DNA of 64,000 bases from Manis javanica. Taxonomy: Eukaryota; Chordata; Mammalia; Pholidota; Manidae. Made by a program: the position numbers and the translations under genes. The notes under the pieces are model-generated. The model had not been told where the DNA came from, did no database searches, and saw only the letters and a program-made list of their open reading frames with translations. Numbering within the stretch: position 1 is the stretch's first letter; each line of letters opens with the position of its first letter. Positions 1 to 12,624 of the stretch are shown here, piece by piece. The stretch covers positions 86,538,501-86,602,500 of the forward strand of contig NC_133158.1 in the NCBI RefSeq assembly GCF_040802235.1. Reading direction: 5' to 3'.

Positions 1-2144
1 AGTGACTGTCGAAAACCGTAACTCACAGCCTATCAGTCAACTACAAGATGCAATAGTCTGCAGGGGCTTCTAGGTGGTCCACCTGCCAGTCCATGGACCT
101 ATTAAATGTATTATATTACAGTCTGACATGGATGTATTTATTATTTACCTCCTTGGAATGTTATCAACATGCCTCAAAGTGTTTAATGTTCACTCTTTCT
201 TTCTTACTTGGTGGCGGCAAGTAAGAGGGATTTATTACAATGCCACAGTCCCGAGACCTGAAATGTCTGAGACGCGCTGCAACCAAACACAGAGCGTGAG
301 TTCTCCCACAGCTCCTGACCTGCTGGAACAGGAACTAGAAGTTCCACGATAGTTAAAAAGATAGGAGTAGGAATGTTGTTGTGGATAGGTAGCACATAGA
401 TTGCAGTTATACTGTAAAGGTAAAAAGGAGAAGGTTTTGATTTATTGAGCTGTAATTCCACTGAGGGTTTCTGGTGACTTCAGCTTCACACTTGCGGTTG
501 TAGTATTCCCATAACCCCTCAGTGAAGTGATTGCCTGAAATGCACAGCTGTCTCTTGTTTATTTTATTAACTTTACATAAAAACCATGGGAGCACAGCTT
601 TTATGGTATTTGACTATGATTGGCCTTGTCTTTTCAAGTTTGGGATGGAAAGGAAAAAAACATAAAATGCAATGGGAGCACCATTTAAAAACCCAAACTT
701 TCAAAGGAGTGATAAGTAGAAAGATTTTTTGCTTGGGGTTATAATTTAGCAATAAAATTTTCTCAGACTAGTACATAATAATTGATTATATTTCAAAACA
801 GATCAAAATCCATATTTTATACCACAAAAGACAGTTGTGCAATGTGCAAACATGAGTCTAGACAGGAAAATTGCTGAACAACTTGGTTATAACCTTCCTA
901 TTAATAAGGAGTAAGGCAATGTAATTCATTATAGAATCTAGTATGATCCATTCTTAATTTTTTTCAAGTGTCTAGATTACATCTAAAAAATTCCTTTGAA
1001 GAAATCATCATTATTCAAAATGTCACTGCAAAGACTATTATCTTTAAAATATAAGCTGGGATCAGATTTTAGAGCTAAAACAGGACACTAGAATGGAAAA
1101 ATTTAAGTTAAAAATATATAACTGTTCACTAGATGAAACTTCTAAAAATAATTCTGGGATAGAGTTGCATCTTTTAATAATTCCTAAAAAGCTCCTTTGG
1201 GTGCATTCTTTAACCGTTCAGTACAATTATAAAATATTAAGTGCAAATAAACCACAGTATACTGTTAGTGCCAAAGCATTTTCTTACTTAACTGAACAAG
1301 GGTATAATCAGAAATTCTTCAGAAAGTTCCACATATGGAGCTTATAGTTCTTCAATTATGTCAACATTTATTAGTTAAATAGAAATCACAAATCTTCTTT
1401 AAGGAAGTGAGCCCAGATGCCTGCAATTAATATTTCTCAGCCCCACTGAAGATACTATAACTTAATTCCCAATGTCTCTACTTTCAAGAACAAAAAACTC
1501 ACAAATTATGTCATTAGAAACAGCAATGGCTAACCAGAGGTTTGTTGTAATGTGTTTTCGTTAGCTGAAGCTAATTGGAGCCAAATGAGTAGAGCAATGT
1601 TGCAAGGGCACGTAGAGAAATCTGGGTCTTTAGGAATTGAAATAAATGAGGGTAATCAGCAGTGTATGCAGAATACACTGTGTTCAATTAATATAAATAG
1701 GATGGCAGTCAGCTGGGAAGTGCCACAGATCATGATGGGTTCTGGTGGGCAGCAGATGTCTTATTACACTGTATATACACAAACAACATGCCAGACTGAA
1801 CCAGATCAAATAGGGGGGAATCACAGAACCAGGAGCTCCAATGTAGGTCTTTACAAATTTCTCTGGTGCAGTTTTACAGAACATGGTCTCATCTAGATCT
1901 CCAATATGTAAGTGTTGGATAGAAGAAGGTAGGGTCTCTTTGCAAAGACAAAAAATGCAGCTCGAGCAAGATTAATCTACCACTCTACTTCAACCCTGGT
2001 AACAATTATTTTCACCCACACACCCATATAATAAACATAAGAATTATTTTAAACAAAGATTTGATTTTTACAATACACTTTGATCTGAAATATAGCAATT
2101 ATGGAGAATTTCTTGATACATTGACATTTCATTCTTTTTTTTAC
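1..2144. other. Intergenic DNA, no gene recognised
   Basis: AT-rich sequence with many stops in all frames. The stretch of about 190-360 is somewhat richer in G and C and could be the remnant of an old LTR, but I cannot match it to a family. The open frames near 1093-1347 and 1552-1896 show no recognisable domain. Confidence 0.5.
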
Positions 2145-4535
2145 TGGGTCAAATGGTACTTTTATTTTTAGTTTTTTGAGGAACCTCCATATTGCTTTCC
2201 ACAATGGTTGAAACAATTTACATTCCCCCCAACAGTGTAGAAGGGTTCCCCTTTCTCCACATCCTCACTAGCACTTGTTTCTTGTCTTACAGATGTTGGC
2301 TATCCTAACTGGTGTGAAGTGATATCTCATTGTGGTTTTAATTTGCATTTCCCTGATGATTAGCAATATGGAGCATCTTTTCATGTGCCTGTTGGCCATC
2401 CAAATTTCTTCTTTGGAGAAGTGTCTGTTCAGATCCTCTGCCCATCCCTTAATAGAGTTATTTGTTTTTTGGGTATTGAAGCATGTGAGTTCTTTATATA
2501 TTTTGGATGTTAATCTCTTATCAGGTAAGTCACTTAAAAATATATTATCCCACACTTAGGATGCCTTTTTGTTCTGCTGTCCTTTGCTGTACAGAAGCTT
2601 TTTAGTTTGATGTAGTCTCACTTGCTCATTTTTTATTTAGTATCCCTTACCCAAGGAGATGTGTTCAGGAAAAAGTTGTGCATGCTTATATTCAAGAGAT
2701 TTTTCTTCTATGAGTTTTATGGTTTCATGGCTTACAAATGTAGGTCTTTTATCCATTTCAAGTTTACTTTTGTATATGGAGTTAGACAACAATCCAATTT
2801 CATTCTCTTACATGTAACTGCCCAGTTTTGCCAACACCAGTTGTTGAAGAGGCTGTCTTTTCCCCATTGTATATTCATGGCTCCTTTATCATCTATTAAT
2901 TGGCTGTATATGTGTGGGTTTATATCTGGGCTGTCTATTCTGTTCCATTGATCTATGAATCTGTTCTTGTGCCAGTACCAAATTGTTTTGATTCCTGTAG
3001 CTTTGTAATAGAGCTTGAAGTTAACGAGCTTAATCCCCCCAAGCTTTGTTCTTTCTTCTCAGAATTGCTTTGGCTATTTGGAGTCTTTTGTGGTTTCATA
3101 TGAATTTTAGAACTATTCACTCTAGTTTGTTGAAGAGTACTGTTGGTATCTTGATAGAGATTGCATTGAATTTGTAGATGGCTTTAGGGAGGATGGCCAT
3201 TTTTGACAATATTCTTCTTATTCTTGAGCATGGGATAGATTTCCATTTATTGGTGCCTTCTTTAATTTCTCTCATGAGTGTCTTGTAGTTTTCAGGGTAT
3301 AGGCCTTTCACCTCCTTGTTTAGGTTTATTTCTCAATACTTCATTCTTTTTGATGCATTTGTAAATGGAGCTATTTTCCTGATTTCTCTTTCTGCTAGTT
3401 CATTATTAGTATATAGGAATGCAATCAATTTCTGTGTATTAATTTTATATCCTGCAACTTTGTTGAATTCAGTTATTAGTTCTAATAGTATTTTGGTGAA
3501 GGCTTTAGGGTTTTCTATATATAATATCATGTCTTCTGCAAACAGTGAGAATTTAACTTCTTCCTTACTGATCTGGATGCCTTTTATTTCTTTGTGTTGT
3601 CTGATTGCCATGGCTAGGGCCTCCAGTACAATGTTGAATAAAAGTGGTGAGAGTAGGTATGCTTGTTTTGTTCCTGATCTTAGAGGAAAAGCTTTCAGCT
3701 TTTCACTGTTAAGTATGATGTTGGCTGTGGGTTTGTCACATATGACCTTTATTATGTTGAGGTACTTGCCCTCTATACCTATTTTGTTGAGAGTTTTATC
3801 ACAAATGGATGTTGAATTTTGTCAAATGCTTTTTCAGCATCAATTGAGATGATCATGTGTTTTTTTATCCTTCTTTTTGTTGATGTGATTGATGTTGATT
3901 GATTTTTTAATATTATACCATCCTTGCATCCCTGGAATAATCCCACTTGTCATGATGGGTGATCTTTTTGATGTGTTTTTGAATTTGGTTTGCTAATATT
4001 TTGTTGAGGATCTATGTTCCTCAGGGATATTGGTCTGTAATTTTCTCTTTTTGTGGTGTCTTTGTCTGGTTTTGGTATTAGAGTGATGCTGGCCTCATAT
4101 AATTAATTTGGAAGTATTCCCTCATCTTTTACTTTTTGGAATACTTTAATAAGGATGGGTATTAGATCTTCTTTAAATGCTTCATAGAATTCAGCTGTGA
4201 AGCCATCCGGACCAAGATTTTTGTTCTTAGGTAGTTTTTGGATTACCAGTTCTATTTCATTGCTGGTATCTGGTCTGTTCAGAGTTTCTGTTTCTTCCTG
4301 GGTCAGACTTGGAAGGTTGTATTTTTCTGGAAAGTTTTACATTTCTTCTAGGTTCTTCAATTTGTTGACATATAGTTTTTCATAGTATTCTCTCATAATT
4401 CTTTATATTTCTGTGGTGTCCATTGTGATTTTTCCTTTCTCATTTCTGATTCTGTTTATGTGTGTACAGTCTCTCTTTTTCTTGATAAGTCTGGTTAGGG
4501 GGTTTTCTATTCTGTTTATTTTAATGCCTCTCCCA
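2145..4535 (-). mobile_element. 5'-truncated LINE-1 fragment (ORF2 3' half plus tail)
   Basis: Read on the minus strand this is the second half of L1 ORF2. Recognisable pieces are the reverse-transcriptase segment around 3611-3333 (the [20 protein letters not shown] region), the segment at 3311-3117 ([20 protein letters not shown]), and the ORF2 C-terminus at about 2555-2268. The catalytic FADD box reads FAED, and the frame is broken by stops and frameshifts, so the copy is dead. A run of eight T at 2136-2143 at the low-coordinate end could be the remnant of the minus-strand poly(A) tail. The 5' end is lost near 4535. The long plus-strand frame at 3316-3852 is only the antisense shadow of ORF2. 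End points are approximate; I saw no clear target-site duplication. Confidence 0.9.
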
Positions 4536-4930
4536 TGGCTGGCCATGCCTGGCCCAGTCCCTGACATTTCATTCTTAAGGAGTAAAGATTATAGCTTGAG
4601 TTTTGCTGGCATAGTATCTTCAGGAAGATTCTCTTTTAAAATGGATATTTTTGATGAGTTTCAAATGAAATTTTCAAATGAAGAAATGTTAAACTCATAA
4701 TTTGAAGCTACTTTGAGCACAGTATATTTAAATTTGTCACACTTTCACTGGAATTACGACTCTTTCTTCCACTTTAAGTATTCTGATTTAGAGAAGGCAA
4801 CCCTGTTCTTATTATTAGGCATGCATGTACCAGGCATGAATGTTTTCCAACAGTCACTGAAATAAAACAATGGAATTTCAAACAAGTTCATATTGTTACC
4901 ATAAAAGCCACTGTACAGTGAGAACAAGAT
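4536..4930. other. Intergenic, nothing recognised
   Basis: AT-rich unique-looking sequence between the L1 fragment and a solo LTR. No gene, RNA or repeat family could be identified. Confidence 0.4.
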
Positions 4931-5379
4931 TGTCTTGCCAATGGGTTTCAGCCCTGGGCAAGTTCACTATGGATTCAGTGTGACCAAAGAAATGACAGTA
5001 GAATGTTCTTGGGGTGAAAGGGTTATACCCAACTTCATTTCCATGGTGGCAGGTCAATCACTAAAATCCCATTCACTCAGAGGAAGTCTGCATGCAGCAA
5101 GCTGGTCTCTGCCTCTGGGCCTCTTGGCCTGCACAGTCATTCTCTTGGCCTTTCTACCTGTACAGCCATCCTCTGAGCATCTGGCCTCAGCGCTGCCACC
5201 ACTCCAGCCTCTGCTCTGCTCTCCTGCAGCCTTGCAGCTGTGCCACTGTGTTACTCAGAGCACTGGGCGGAGCTCTTTATGTAGAGTCAATAGCAACGTA
5301 TTGCCCACACGTGTGTAGTGAGCTAGCCAACCAGGGCCAGGTGAGAATTCAGGCCAGAGGAACTTTCATTTTATCCACA
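4931..5379 (-). mobile_element. Solo LTR of an endogenous retrovirus, copy A (long subtype)
   Basis: On the minus strand the element begins TGTGGATAAAATGAAAG at 5379 and ends in TTGGCAAGACA at 4931, giving the TG...CA ends of a retroviral LTR. An ACATAAAGAG stretch in the middle of the LTR occupies the place of the TATA box. It is alignable with three further copies at 14668, 16270 and 17390. Flanks AAGAT (4926-4930) and AGGAT (5380-5384) match at four of five bases, a plausible worn target-site duplication. It is about 449 bp; copies A and D share a central segment absent from B and C. No internal retroviral genes adjoin, so it is a solo LTR. The family name is not known to me; the layout suggests a class I (gammaretrovirus-like) LTR. 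Confidence 0.75.
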
Positions 5380-7898
5380 AGGATTCACCACCAACTCTGT
5401 GACTTCTTATGTTGCCTTGATTGATTATCAGCCCCTCTCAGTTTCAGTTTACTCTCCTTAAGGTGAGAGACTGGTTTGGATAACCTCTAAGGTTTTTTAG
5501 CTCTCAGAGTCTGTGTAAACTGAGAACCAGTCAGACTGTATGAAACTACTAATAATTCAGGCAGAATGACCTTTTTTATTGTAATCTTTATAGCTAAAAA
5601 TATTTCTGAGGCCTCTGAAGTTCTAATCATGAATCATTACAGGAAGTCATGCAGGAGTCACAGAGCAAGCCAAATTACATACAATTATTCTAGGAACATT
5701 ACAAAAAACAGGCAAGAAGAAAGAAGAAAATATAAACCAGCAGTAATCTTAATTACAATATAGTAACATTCTTCAGATTTTAGTCGGTAGAAAAGAGGAG
5801 AAGGGTTAAAGAGTGGTGGAGGAGATGGGGGTGGGAGGAACAGATGGTGAGGGTGATAAAGCTAATAAATGATGGAGTTGGGATAGATGTAGATACAGAT
5901 ACAGCACATGTAGACACAAACGACCGAGATATAGCATACAATTCTCATTTTGTGACCTGATTTGACACTTAAAAATAATTGTTTTCTTAGATTATTAAAC
6001 ATCTTTCTAAAGCAACATGATTAAGGACTGGAAATATATGCCATCTATATGTGTGAGTATATATATGTGTGTGTGTGTGTGTGTGCATGTGTATGTATAT
6101 ATACATTTACATAGACAGATTTTTTAAATTTTTTAATATATATACATTAAAAATGTATATATATTAGCTTAGTTTTTATATACATCCATAATTTTTAGTT
6201 TAAATTCCTAGACATAAAAAATAGTATGAGTATGCTATTCAAATTTTTAAGATTTGACAATAATTCATAAGACAAGCATTACTTACTATTTTATTAAGAA
6301 CCTGAGGCACAATTATAAAAAAGTGATATTGTCCCTAGTACAAAGAAAAGTGGAAAGTAAAGAGGTAGGAGAAAAAACTAGACTTCCTCTTATTGCTCAT
6401 CATCAGTGTATCTTGTCTTATCTTGACCTTAATGATTTTAAGATTAGAGGTCTGTCAGCTGAAGAGAAATTCAGGATTGGCCATGCTGAGGTGTAAGAAG
6501 TCAAGATTGCTTGTGAAGTGTCCTGATATAGAGCAAGAGCAGTTGCCTCATTTAATTCATCACCATTGTTATATACGGAAATGAGGCAGGACAAGAAGAA
6601 CAAGGCCACAGAGACCAGTCTTCAGTATTATTTTACAAGTTTTTCGTTTCCCTCCAAAGAAGACTGCAACAAAGATAACAGAAGCAAGGACTCTGCAAAA
6701 ATGTAGACAAGCTTTCAATAAACTCACAAAAGGAAGCTACACTCTCGATTTTACATTTTCAGGCTTCTTGTCCCATTGTAAAATGAGTAGCTTCTCAAAC
6801 TCAGCTCTTGAATTATGTGTTTCATCTCTGGAGGCTTCTATGACTTTGAAAGAGATTTATTCACTGACATTTATTTTTCTGATTTTAAAAAAATCAAGTA
6901 TCATGACATTTTCTGATCAGAAAGTCATCAGTTGTGACAATTTTGCACAGCAGAACTGAGAATGAGAATGTAGAGGATACCATTCACCTGAAGGTGGCTT
7001 GTTTAGGGTTCCTCATTTCTGGGGTTCACAATGCCATGCTGAGGGGCTCCCTCTCACACCCCACTGAATATCCAGGGTCCTACTTTCATTTTCTTGATTA
7101 ATAGGTGTCCTTGAGCATTCCATGTGAGAGGCATTGCTGGTGAGCACTAAGAGGAAGTCTAAGTTTTTCTCTTACTCTTGACCTGCCTCTCAAAACCTAC
7201 CTAAGCCCTAAATCCTATTTATTTTGAGACAAACACCAAACAGTTAATTTTCCACATCAAGATTTTGAGGCTTCCTTTCCTATGAGTGATGTACTTTAGT
7301 AGTAGCCAGACTACCTAGATAGCTCCCTAAGAAAGCATGTATGTCATTACTTACTAGAAGATGTGTGCAAGTTGGAAGTATATTTGTGCAGGCCACAAGG
7401 TCTGCCTGGAAAGGGACAGTGGATCTCCCAGAGCCCAAAACAGAAACTGCTTTAAAGGAGTTGGGAGTGGGCCACTTTGTGAAGAAAAAAAAGAACTAAC
7501 TCATGGAGAAGATCTAGGCAATGAGACAGCAGAGTGATAATCAGATACATTATCCTGTGCTTGGCGGGGAGGTTGGGAAGTGGACTGGTGGCGGTGGGAC
7601 GGGTGAATTATTTTAAAGCCTTTGTTTTATTCACAGAAAGAGTTATAATCACTCATTCCAACTGCGTGGGGCTCGTGATGCCGAGAGTGCTGGACATGTT
7701 TCTGGAGGAAGCCTCAAAGATGTCAGTAGGCAAAGGAAACTCCAATAACCATACATTGAAAATAAAGAGGACAAGTGATCATGTAAGGACAGGATGGTGA
7801 GCAGACCACACTTGCAAAATCCGTGTGGCCAATTCTTCCCTGCAGCCCACCCCAGTCTGTAAAGATTCCTTTTTAATCAAGGATGAAATTTATTAAGT
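5380..7898. other. Intergenic, no gene recognised
   Basis: AT-rich sequence with scattered short open frames and no recognisable protein. It includes a purine-rich stretch at about 5795-5860 and a TG/TA microsatellite listed separately. I recognise no transposon family here. Confidence 0.4.
6051..6110. repeat. (TG)n/(TA)n microsatellite
   Basis: Alternating TATATATG followed by about ten TG units and then TATATA. This is a simple-sequence repeat, likely variable in length between individuals. Confidence 0.9.
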
Positions 7899-8110
7899 AC
7901 AGTTGACCCTTGAACAACACAGGGGCTAGGGTCAATGACCCCTGAGTGCAGTTGAAAATCCGCCTATAACTTTAGACTCCCCCCATATTTAACTAGTAAT
8001 AGCCTACTGTTGACTGGAAGCCTTACAATAACATAAGCAGTTGATTAATATAGACAATACTTGTTATAAGACCCAGGCAATATAAGGCAGTGGACTTCAG
8101 AGTGCTGTAT
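7899..8110. mobile_element. Tigger2-like DNA transposon fragment
   Basis: It starts with CAGTTGACCCTTGAACAACA, the terminal inverted repeat I know from a widespread pogo/Tigger-type non-autonomous element of mammals. The following GCAGTTGAAAATCCGC and AATAGCCTACTGTTGAC blocks also belong to that family. The right end decays after about 8110 and the opposite terminal repeat is not seen. A second copy lies at about 43339-43625. The Tigger2 name is from memory. Confidence 0.75.
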
Positions 8111-8916
8111 TTTTTTAATTTTCTGGTATGTGTATATATTAATTCTAAATACAGACCTACACGGAAGCATTATACCCAGCTGCATGCCTGTAGAGAAGAT
8201 GGAAATCTGCTGAATTGTCTGCTTCCCAAGAGACCATTTCTAAGGAAGAACTGACACGTAAGAGATGTTTAGCCTCCAGAAAGATAACATGAAGGAACTT
8301 TGTTTCAACTGTTTTTTGCCAAAAAATTAATAGAAATGCAATGTAATCAGAAAGAAAACTAAAAAAAAAAATTTCAAGTGCCTATATAAGTATATGGCAT
8401 GGGGACTTGAATATGTGTAGCAGTGAAAGGAAACCAAGAGTGTTAGAGGTTAGGAGGGTGAATTTGTTAAGCCAGATGGGTAATACAGCCTGATGACTCA
8501 AAAAAATAACAGTCAATGTCATCACCTAGGATTTCTATGTCAATGTACTGCTTTAAAAAATAAAAACCCTTTAGAATCATGGTGACTTCAAACAGTTATT
8601 ACAGAGCTTTGTGTACAGCTATGTGCTGCAAGTTATTGAAATCTCAACCAAAAGTAGCTTAAATATGAGAGTATTTTTTTATCCCAGCTTACTTAAGAAG
8701 TCTGCAGGTAGGACCATACCAGGTTGATTAACTCAATAGAACGATTATATCATCAAAAAATCTAGGTTCTTTCCATCTGTCTTTTCCAATGGCCAAAAAT
8801 GACTGCTGAAGTTACAGGTGTTGCATGTATTAACATTCAGAGGGGGGAAAAAAAAAACGCAGCATAAACTCATTCTTGCTTCCTATGAGTGAAGAGACAG
8901 TATCCCAGACACCTGC
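8111..8916. other. Intergenic, possible old repeat remnants
   Basis: No gene. The block 8600-8810 looks like a decayed interspersed repeat but I cannot name it. Poly-A stretches occur at 8360 and 8848. Confidence 0.35.
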
Positions 8917-9615
8917 TGTAGCAGTCTGGACCTAATCAGCAGACAGAAATCGCACACTAGATTAAACACGGCAAGTTTAATAAAATAATTATTAGCTACA
9001 ATAAAACAGTAAATTCAAGATGTAAGTAACTTCTATACAGGACACTAGGGCTAATAGTGCACAAGGAAAGAAATCTGGAAGAATTTTGGGCCTGTTGGGA
9101 TAGGTATGCTTCAGCCTTCAGCCGGGGCAGCTGGGAAGCTGGCTAGTTTAACAGTGGGGCTTCTGGGCTGCTGCTGGGCGACCGCAGGGAGCCCCGCTCA
9201 AGGCAGGCTGCCCTGCAGGACGTCAGCTGCCCATGGCGCCCGCGGTCAAAGCTCCTTTGGCGGCGGGGGTGTGGGGCTGGCAAAGGCCTTCAAGAGCGCG
9301 GGGGCTGACCAAAGGGCGCTCTCTCTGTGCAGATCCCCACCCCGCTACCCCGAGGCCCCAGGGGCCCAGGTAGCGCTGCACGCTCGCGCGGCCCAGCCAG
9401 GTTACCGCCAGGCCACCGCCAGTCCCAGGTTACAAGGTCACAGAGATCGTATTCGGGCCTGTGGCTCAAGCAGGTTCCAACGAGTGACTCACGTGCAACC
9501 TGCGGGAACCTGGTCCTCCTGCAGTGTCTCTCTAGCGCCCTCTACTGAGAAAGCTTCGCATCATACTCACTCTAAAGGGAAATGGTTAAAAGGAATTCTG
9601 ATACCTTGGTACACA
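8917..9615 (-). mobile_element. CpG-rich LTR-like element
   Basis: A GC- and CpG-rich block (about 9106-9550) sits in AT-rich surroundings far from any gene. Read on the minus strand it runs from the GC-rich part into an AT-rich part containing ATTAAA-type signals and ends ...GACTGCTACA at 8917, an LTR-like CA terminus. The other end is uncertain: TG ends are possible near 9615 or at 9496. In the second case the flanks would be an identical ACCTGC six-mer (8911-8916 and 9497-9502). The 176-codon open frame at 9106-9636 is low-complexity Ala/Gly/Arg/Ser sequence typical of CpG-rich DNA and is not taken as a gene. An orphan CpG island with no ERV origin is the alternative. Confidence 0.5.
9532..9548 (-). 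promoter_or_regulatory. CTCF-like binding motif
   Basis: The minus strand reads TCAGTAGAGGGCGCTAG, very close to the CTCF core CCASYAGRKGGCGC. It lies in the CpG-rich LTR-like block. This is a motif match by eye only. Confidence 0.45.
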
Positions 9616-11481
9616 TACCGAAGGGTGCTTTCATAGATGAGAGGCAATGAATTAAGAACTGACACAACCCCGGACGACTTTCCCTCAGATTTCCTTGGCC
9701 AGAAGTGCATGAGATGCACACGCCCAATTCAAAAGCTGGATAGAGTCAGTCACCATACTTGTCTTAAACTAATCAAGATTTACCCCTAGGACTGAAAAGG
9801 AGCTGGTCAGAAGCCTGAGAATGGACATGGGCTGACAACCGACAGTATGTGCTCTTCCATGCCTTCTGTCTCAATGCTTGGGGATACCCCAAAGATGGAA
9901 ATGAATGGCAGAAAGCTCGAGGCTATTTTCTTCTAAAAAAAAAAAAGAAGAAGAAAATGGCTTCTGAAATAAACTATAGTGAAAGCATCTGCAAACAGAT
10001 AATACCAGAGAAAATATTACATACTCAAGTCTGAGTTAGAAGACCCATAGGTTTTTCATGTATGTAATTTATCATTGTCTAGAAACTAAAGTATTTTCTT
10101 ATAAAAATGAAAATGTTCATCTTTGATAGATATGAAAAGAGAGGGGGAGAAAACCTTAAGTATCCATCAATAAACATTTATTTAACCCTCACTTACAGAA
10201 GTCTCCAGAAACTATTTCCTTTCCTAACCACCATAACCCTGGGAGAGAACATGGCTTTTCCCTTCATTCATGCGCATCTCCCCTGCTCTGAGGCACACTC
10301 ACCTACATGCCTATTTTGCGTGGCCTCATCTTTTTCTTCATTGCTCTGCTTCCTCCATATGATAAATTCATGTTAACCACTCCCCATATTTATATCGTAT
10401 CTTCTGTCCCCTCTCAAAGGGAATTACACCAAAAGTATGCTTGATGGCAAGGGTGTGTTTATCACAAATGCTATTATTCAAGAAGTTATATCTGCTCAAA
10501 CTGAAATATTTTTTTAATGTTATTTGGTGAATAGAGTTTTCTTACCTGTGAAAATACAAAAATGCATGGAAGAAAAGACATTGTATTCTATATATACTTT
10601 TATTTTTAAAAAGATATTTGTATTTCATATATTATCACTCTCAATAGTATAAAGTCAACCTTACATAAAAAATTTCAAGTTCCTTTTCCTGCTAAAGAAT
10701 TGTCTCTTGTCAACTCAATCAGTAGTCATGGCGAACTCATACCACTTCTCCTGTTGGGAATAATCCATCTAGAGGGAGGTACAAGATCTCACCACCAAGA
10801 GTCGTATCGCTGGGTAACATGTAACAAAGCTTTGGTAGCAGTCCATTGTCATTTCCTTGAAGGCTGACGTGGGATATTGTTGTGGAGGAATATTTGGAAG
10901 CTGCCAAGACCTTTCTGAAGAATAGTATAGCACCTAAATATCAGTGATTATGCCTACCTGAGGAGCAGGGGTGAATACTGAGTGTACACAATACTGCAAA
11001 GTTTAACGACTAATTTCTATTTGAATGACCGATGTAACATTCAGACTTCATATAGCAAAGCTCAAAATGTGTAGGAAGATCTAAGTAAAACTGGCCTCAG
11101 ATATTTTATATTGGAGCAGCTACGAAATCTTAAATGCATCTTAGAACTGACTCAGGTTCAGCACATCAATCCTCCAGAAAACAGGAGGAGGTGAGTCAGA
11201 CCTAGGCTGAGATAGGAAAGCGGAAGCTTCCTTGGATCATCCCTCTGAGCAACCACCTCCTTTCCCTTACACTCTCACTGTCAAAGCCAGTGTGAGAAGA
11301 GCTCCCAGTTCCAGAATTTTCCCTCACTTGCCCCCCATCTTCATGGTCAAGCACTCTATTCAGTATATACTTTCTTAAACAGATGTTGAGAGGAAAGGAC
11401 CCAAATGTGTCTGTTGTGGGGCAGGGAGCATGGAGGACTGTCCCGGCTTTGACACAAGCAGGCAGCTTTTGTCAAAGAGCT
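9616..11481. other. Intergenic, nothing recognised
   Basis: AT-rich, with an A-rich run at 9935-9958. Short open frames at 9849-10034 and 10107-10376 have no recognisable content. No repeat family identified with confidence. Confidence 0.4.
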
Positions 11482-11690
11482 GAGCAGTTAAAAAAACAAG
11501 CTCTGGAATCTGACTGCCTCATTTTGAATCCCTGTTTGGTCAGGTATTATTTGTACAACCTTGACAATATTAATTCCTTTGTCCTTCGGTTTGCTCTGTA
11601 AAATGCAGATAAAAATCATACCTACCTGGTGAGGTTGTTCTTAGGTTAAATGGTTTGATACACATGAAGCACATAGAATAAAGACTGGGA
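11482..11690 (+). mobile_element. MIR SINE
   Basis: It shows the MIR order of blocks in decayed form: CTCTGGAATCTGACTGCCT, then the core-like TGTAAAATGCAGATAAAAAT, then a GTGAGGTTGTTCTTAGGTTAAATGG tail equivalent split over decayed positions, ending before AATAAAGACTGG. Confidence 0.75.
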
Positions 11691-11999
11691 GTAAGTGTAT
11701 ATCAAGCTAATGCAGAACTTCTTTCAAAATTTAGGAATAAAAAATGGTGCTTGACATATACACAAAGTTTAAATAATTTAAGTGTAAATAATTTATAAAT
11801 ATGAAAGTTTTTACTAATTGTGACTAGCAGGGCAAATCAAATGATTGAAATGAATTATAAACTAAGAAACTTTTTATTTGCACATAATTATATGTCCAAT
11901 TTTAAGCATGTGCTTTTAAATTTGAAATACATTGTTGTGAATTGTACTATTCAATTAAATGATTATTTATTGAAGAATGACAATGTATAAGGTTGTTCC

Positions 12000-12610
12000 A
12001 CTTATCTATTATTGTGGATAAGAACCTCCCCAACATTTAGTGACAAAAAACAGTAACTACTTTATTAAGTTCATTACATTGTGGATCAGAAATTCAGACA
12101 GCGTGCAGTGGTAACTGTCTCTGCTCCACAGTAAGTGAGGTCTTAGCTGGGTCGAAATGGTAGAGAGAGCTCAATGAGGACATATGTCTGTAGCCTCTTT
12201 TCTAGCTGTCAGCTAGGTTTCTCGATTCTTCTCCACATCACATCTGCTGAGGCTGCAATGTTCAGTATGGCTTCTTCACTCAAGGTCTGTTGCCTGCCCT
12301 GGATGGCTTGAAAAGACAAGGCCATCCAGGTATCCTTCCCTTCATGTAGTTTTTCCATGTGATGAGCTTGGGCTTCCTTAAAGCATAGCCTACTCAGTTC
12401 TCATACTTTTCACATGATGTTTCATGGCTCCAAGAGCAAGTATCCCATTAGAAGCTGCAAGGCTTTTAATGACATCCTCAGAAGAGCCAGAACATTTTTG
12501 CCACATTCTACTGATCTCTAAGTTAATAAAGTCAGCCCAAAACCAAGAGGAGGAAAATTAGAAACCAATTTTCAACAGGAAAAGTGGCAAATTATTTGTG
12601 TCCTTTAATC
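12000..12610 (+). mobile_element. Old interspersed repeat, probably LTR-derived
   Basis: The start (TCTATTATTGTGGATAAGAA, ACATTTAGTGACAAAAAACA) and later blocks (GGCTTCCTTAAAGCATAGCC; CAAGAGCAAGTATCCC; GCCACATTCTACTGATC) match, in decayed form, a common mammalian interspersed repeat of several hundred bases. I recall the sequence but not its family name with certainty. Confidence 0.5.
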
Positions 12611-12624
12611 TTCCTCTTAAGTCA

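Noticed and set aside
1552-1896. 114-codon plus-strand open frame
   Set aside because: No recognisable domain or exon structure; overlapping minus-strand frame equally open.
3316-3852. 178-codon plus-strand open frame
   Set aside because: It is the antisense of L1 ORF2; the hydrophobic protein arises from reversing a LINE reverse-transcriptase segment.
4935-5424. 127- and 110-codon plus-strand frames
   Set aside because: Antisense frames of solo LTR copy A; no protein homology visible.
9106-9636. 176-codon plus-strand open frame in GC-rich DNA
   Set aside because: Ala/Gly/Arg/Ser-rich low-complexity translation without a domain, in a CpG-rich LTR-like block; stops are rare there because of base composition.
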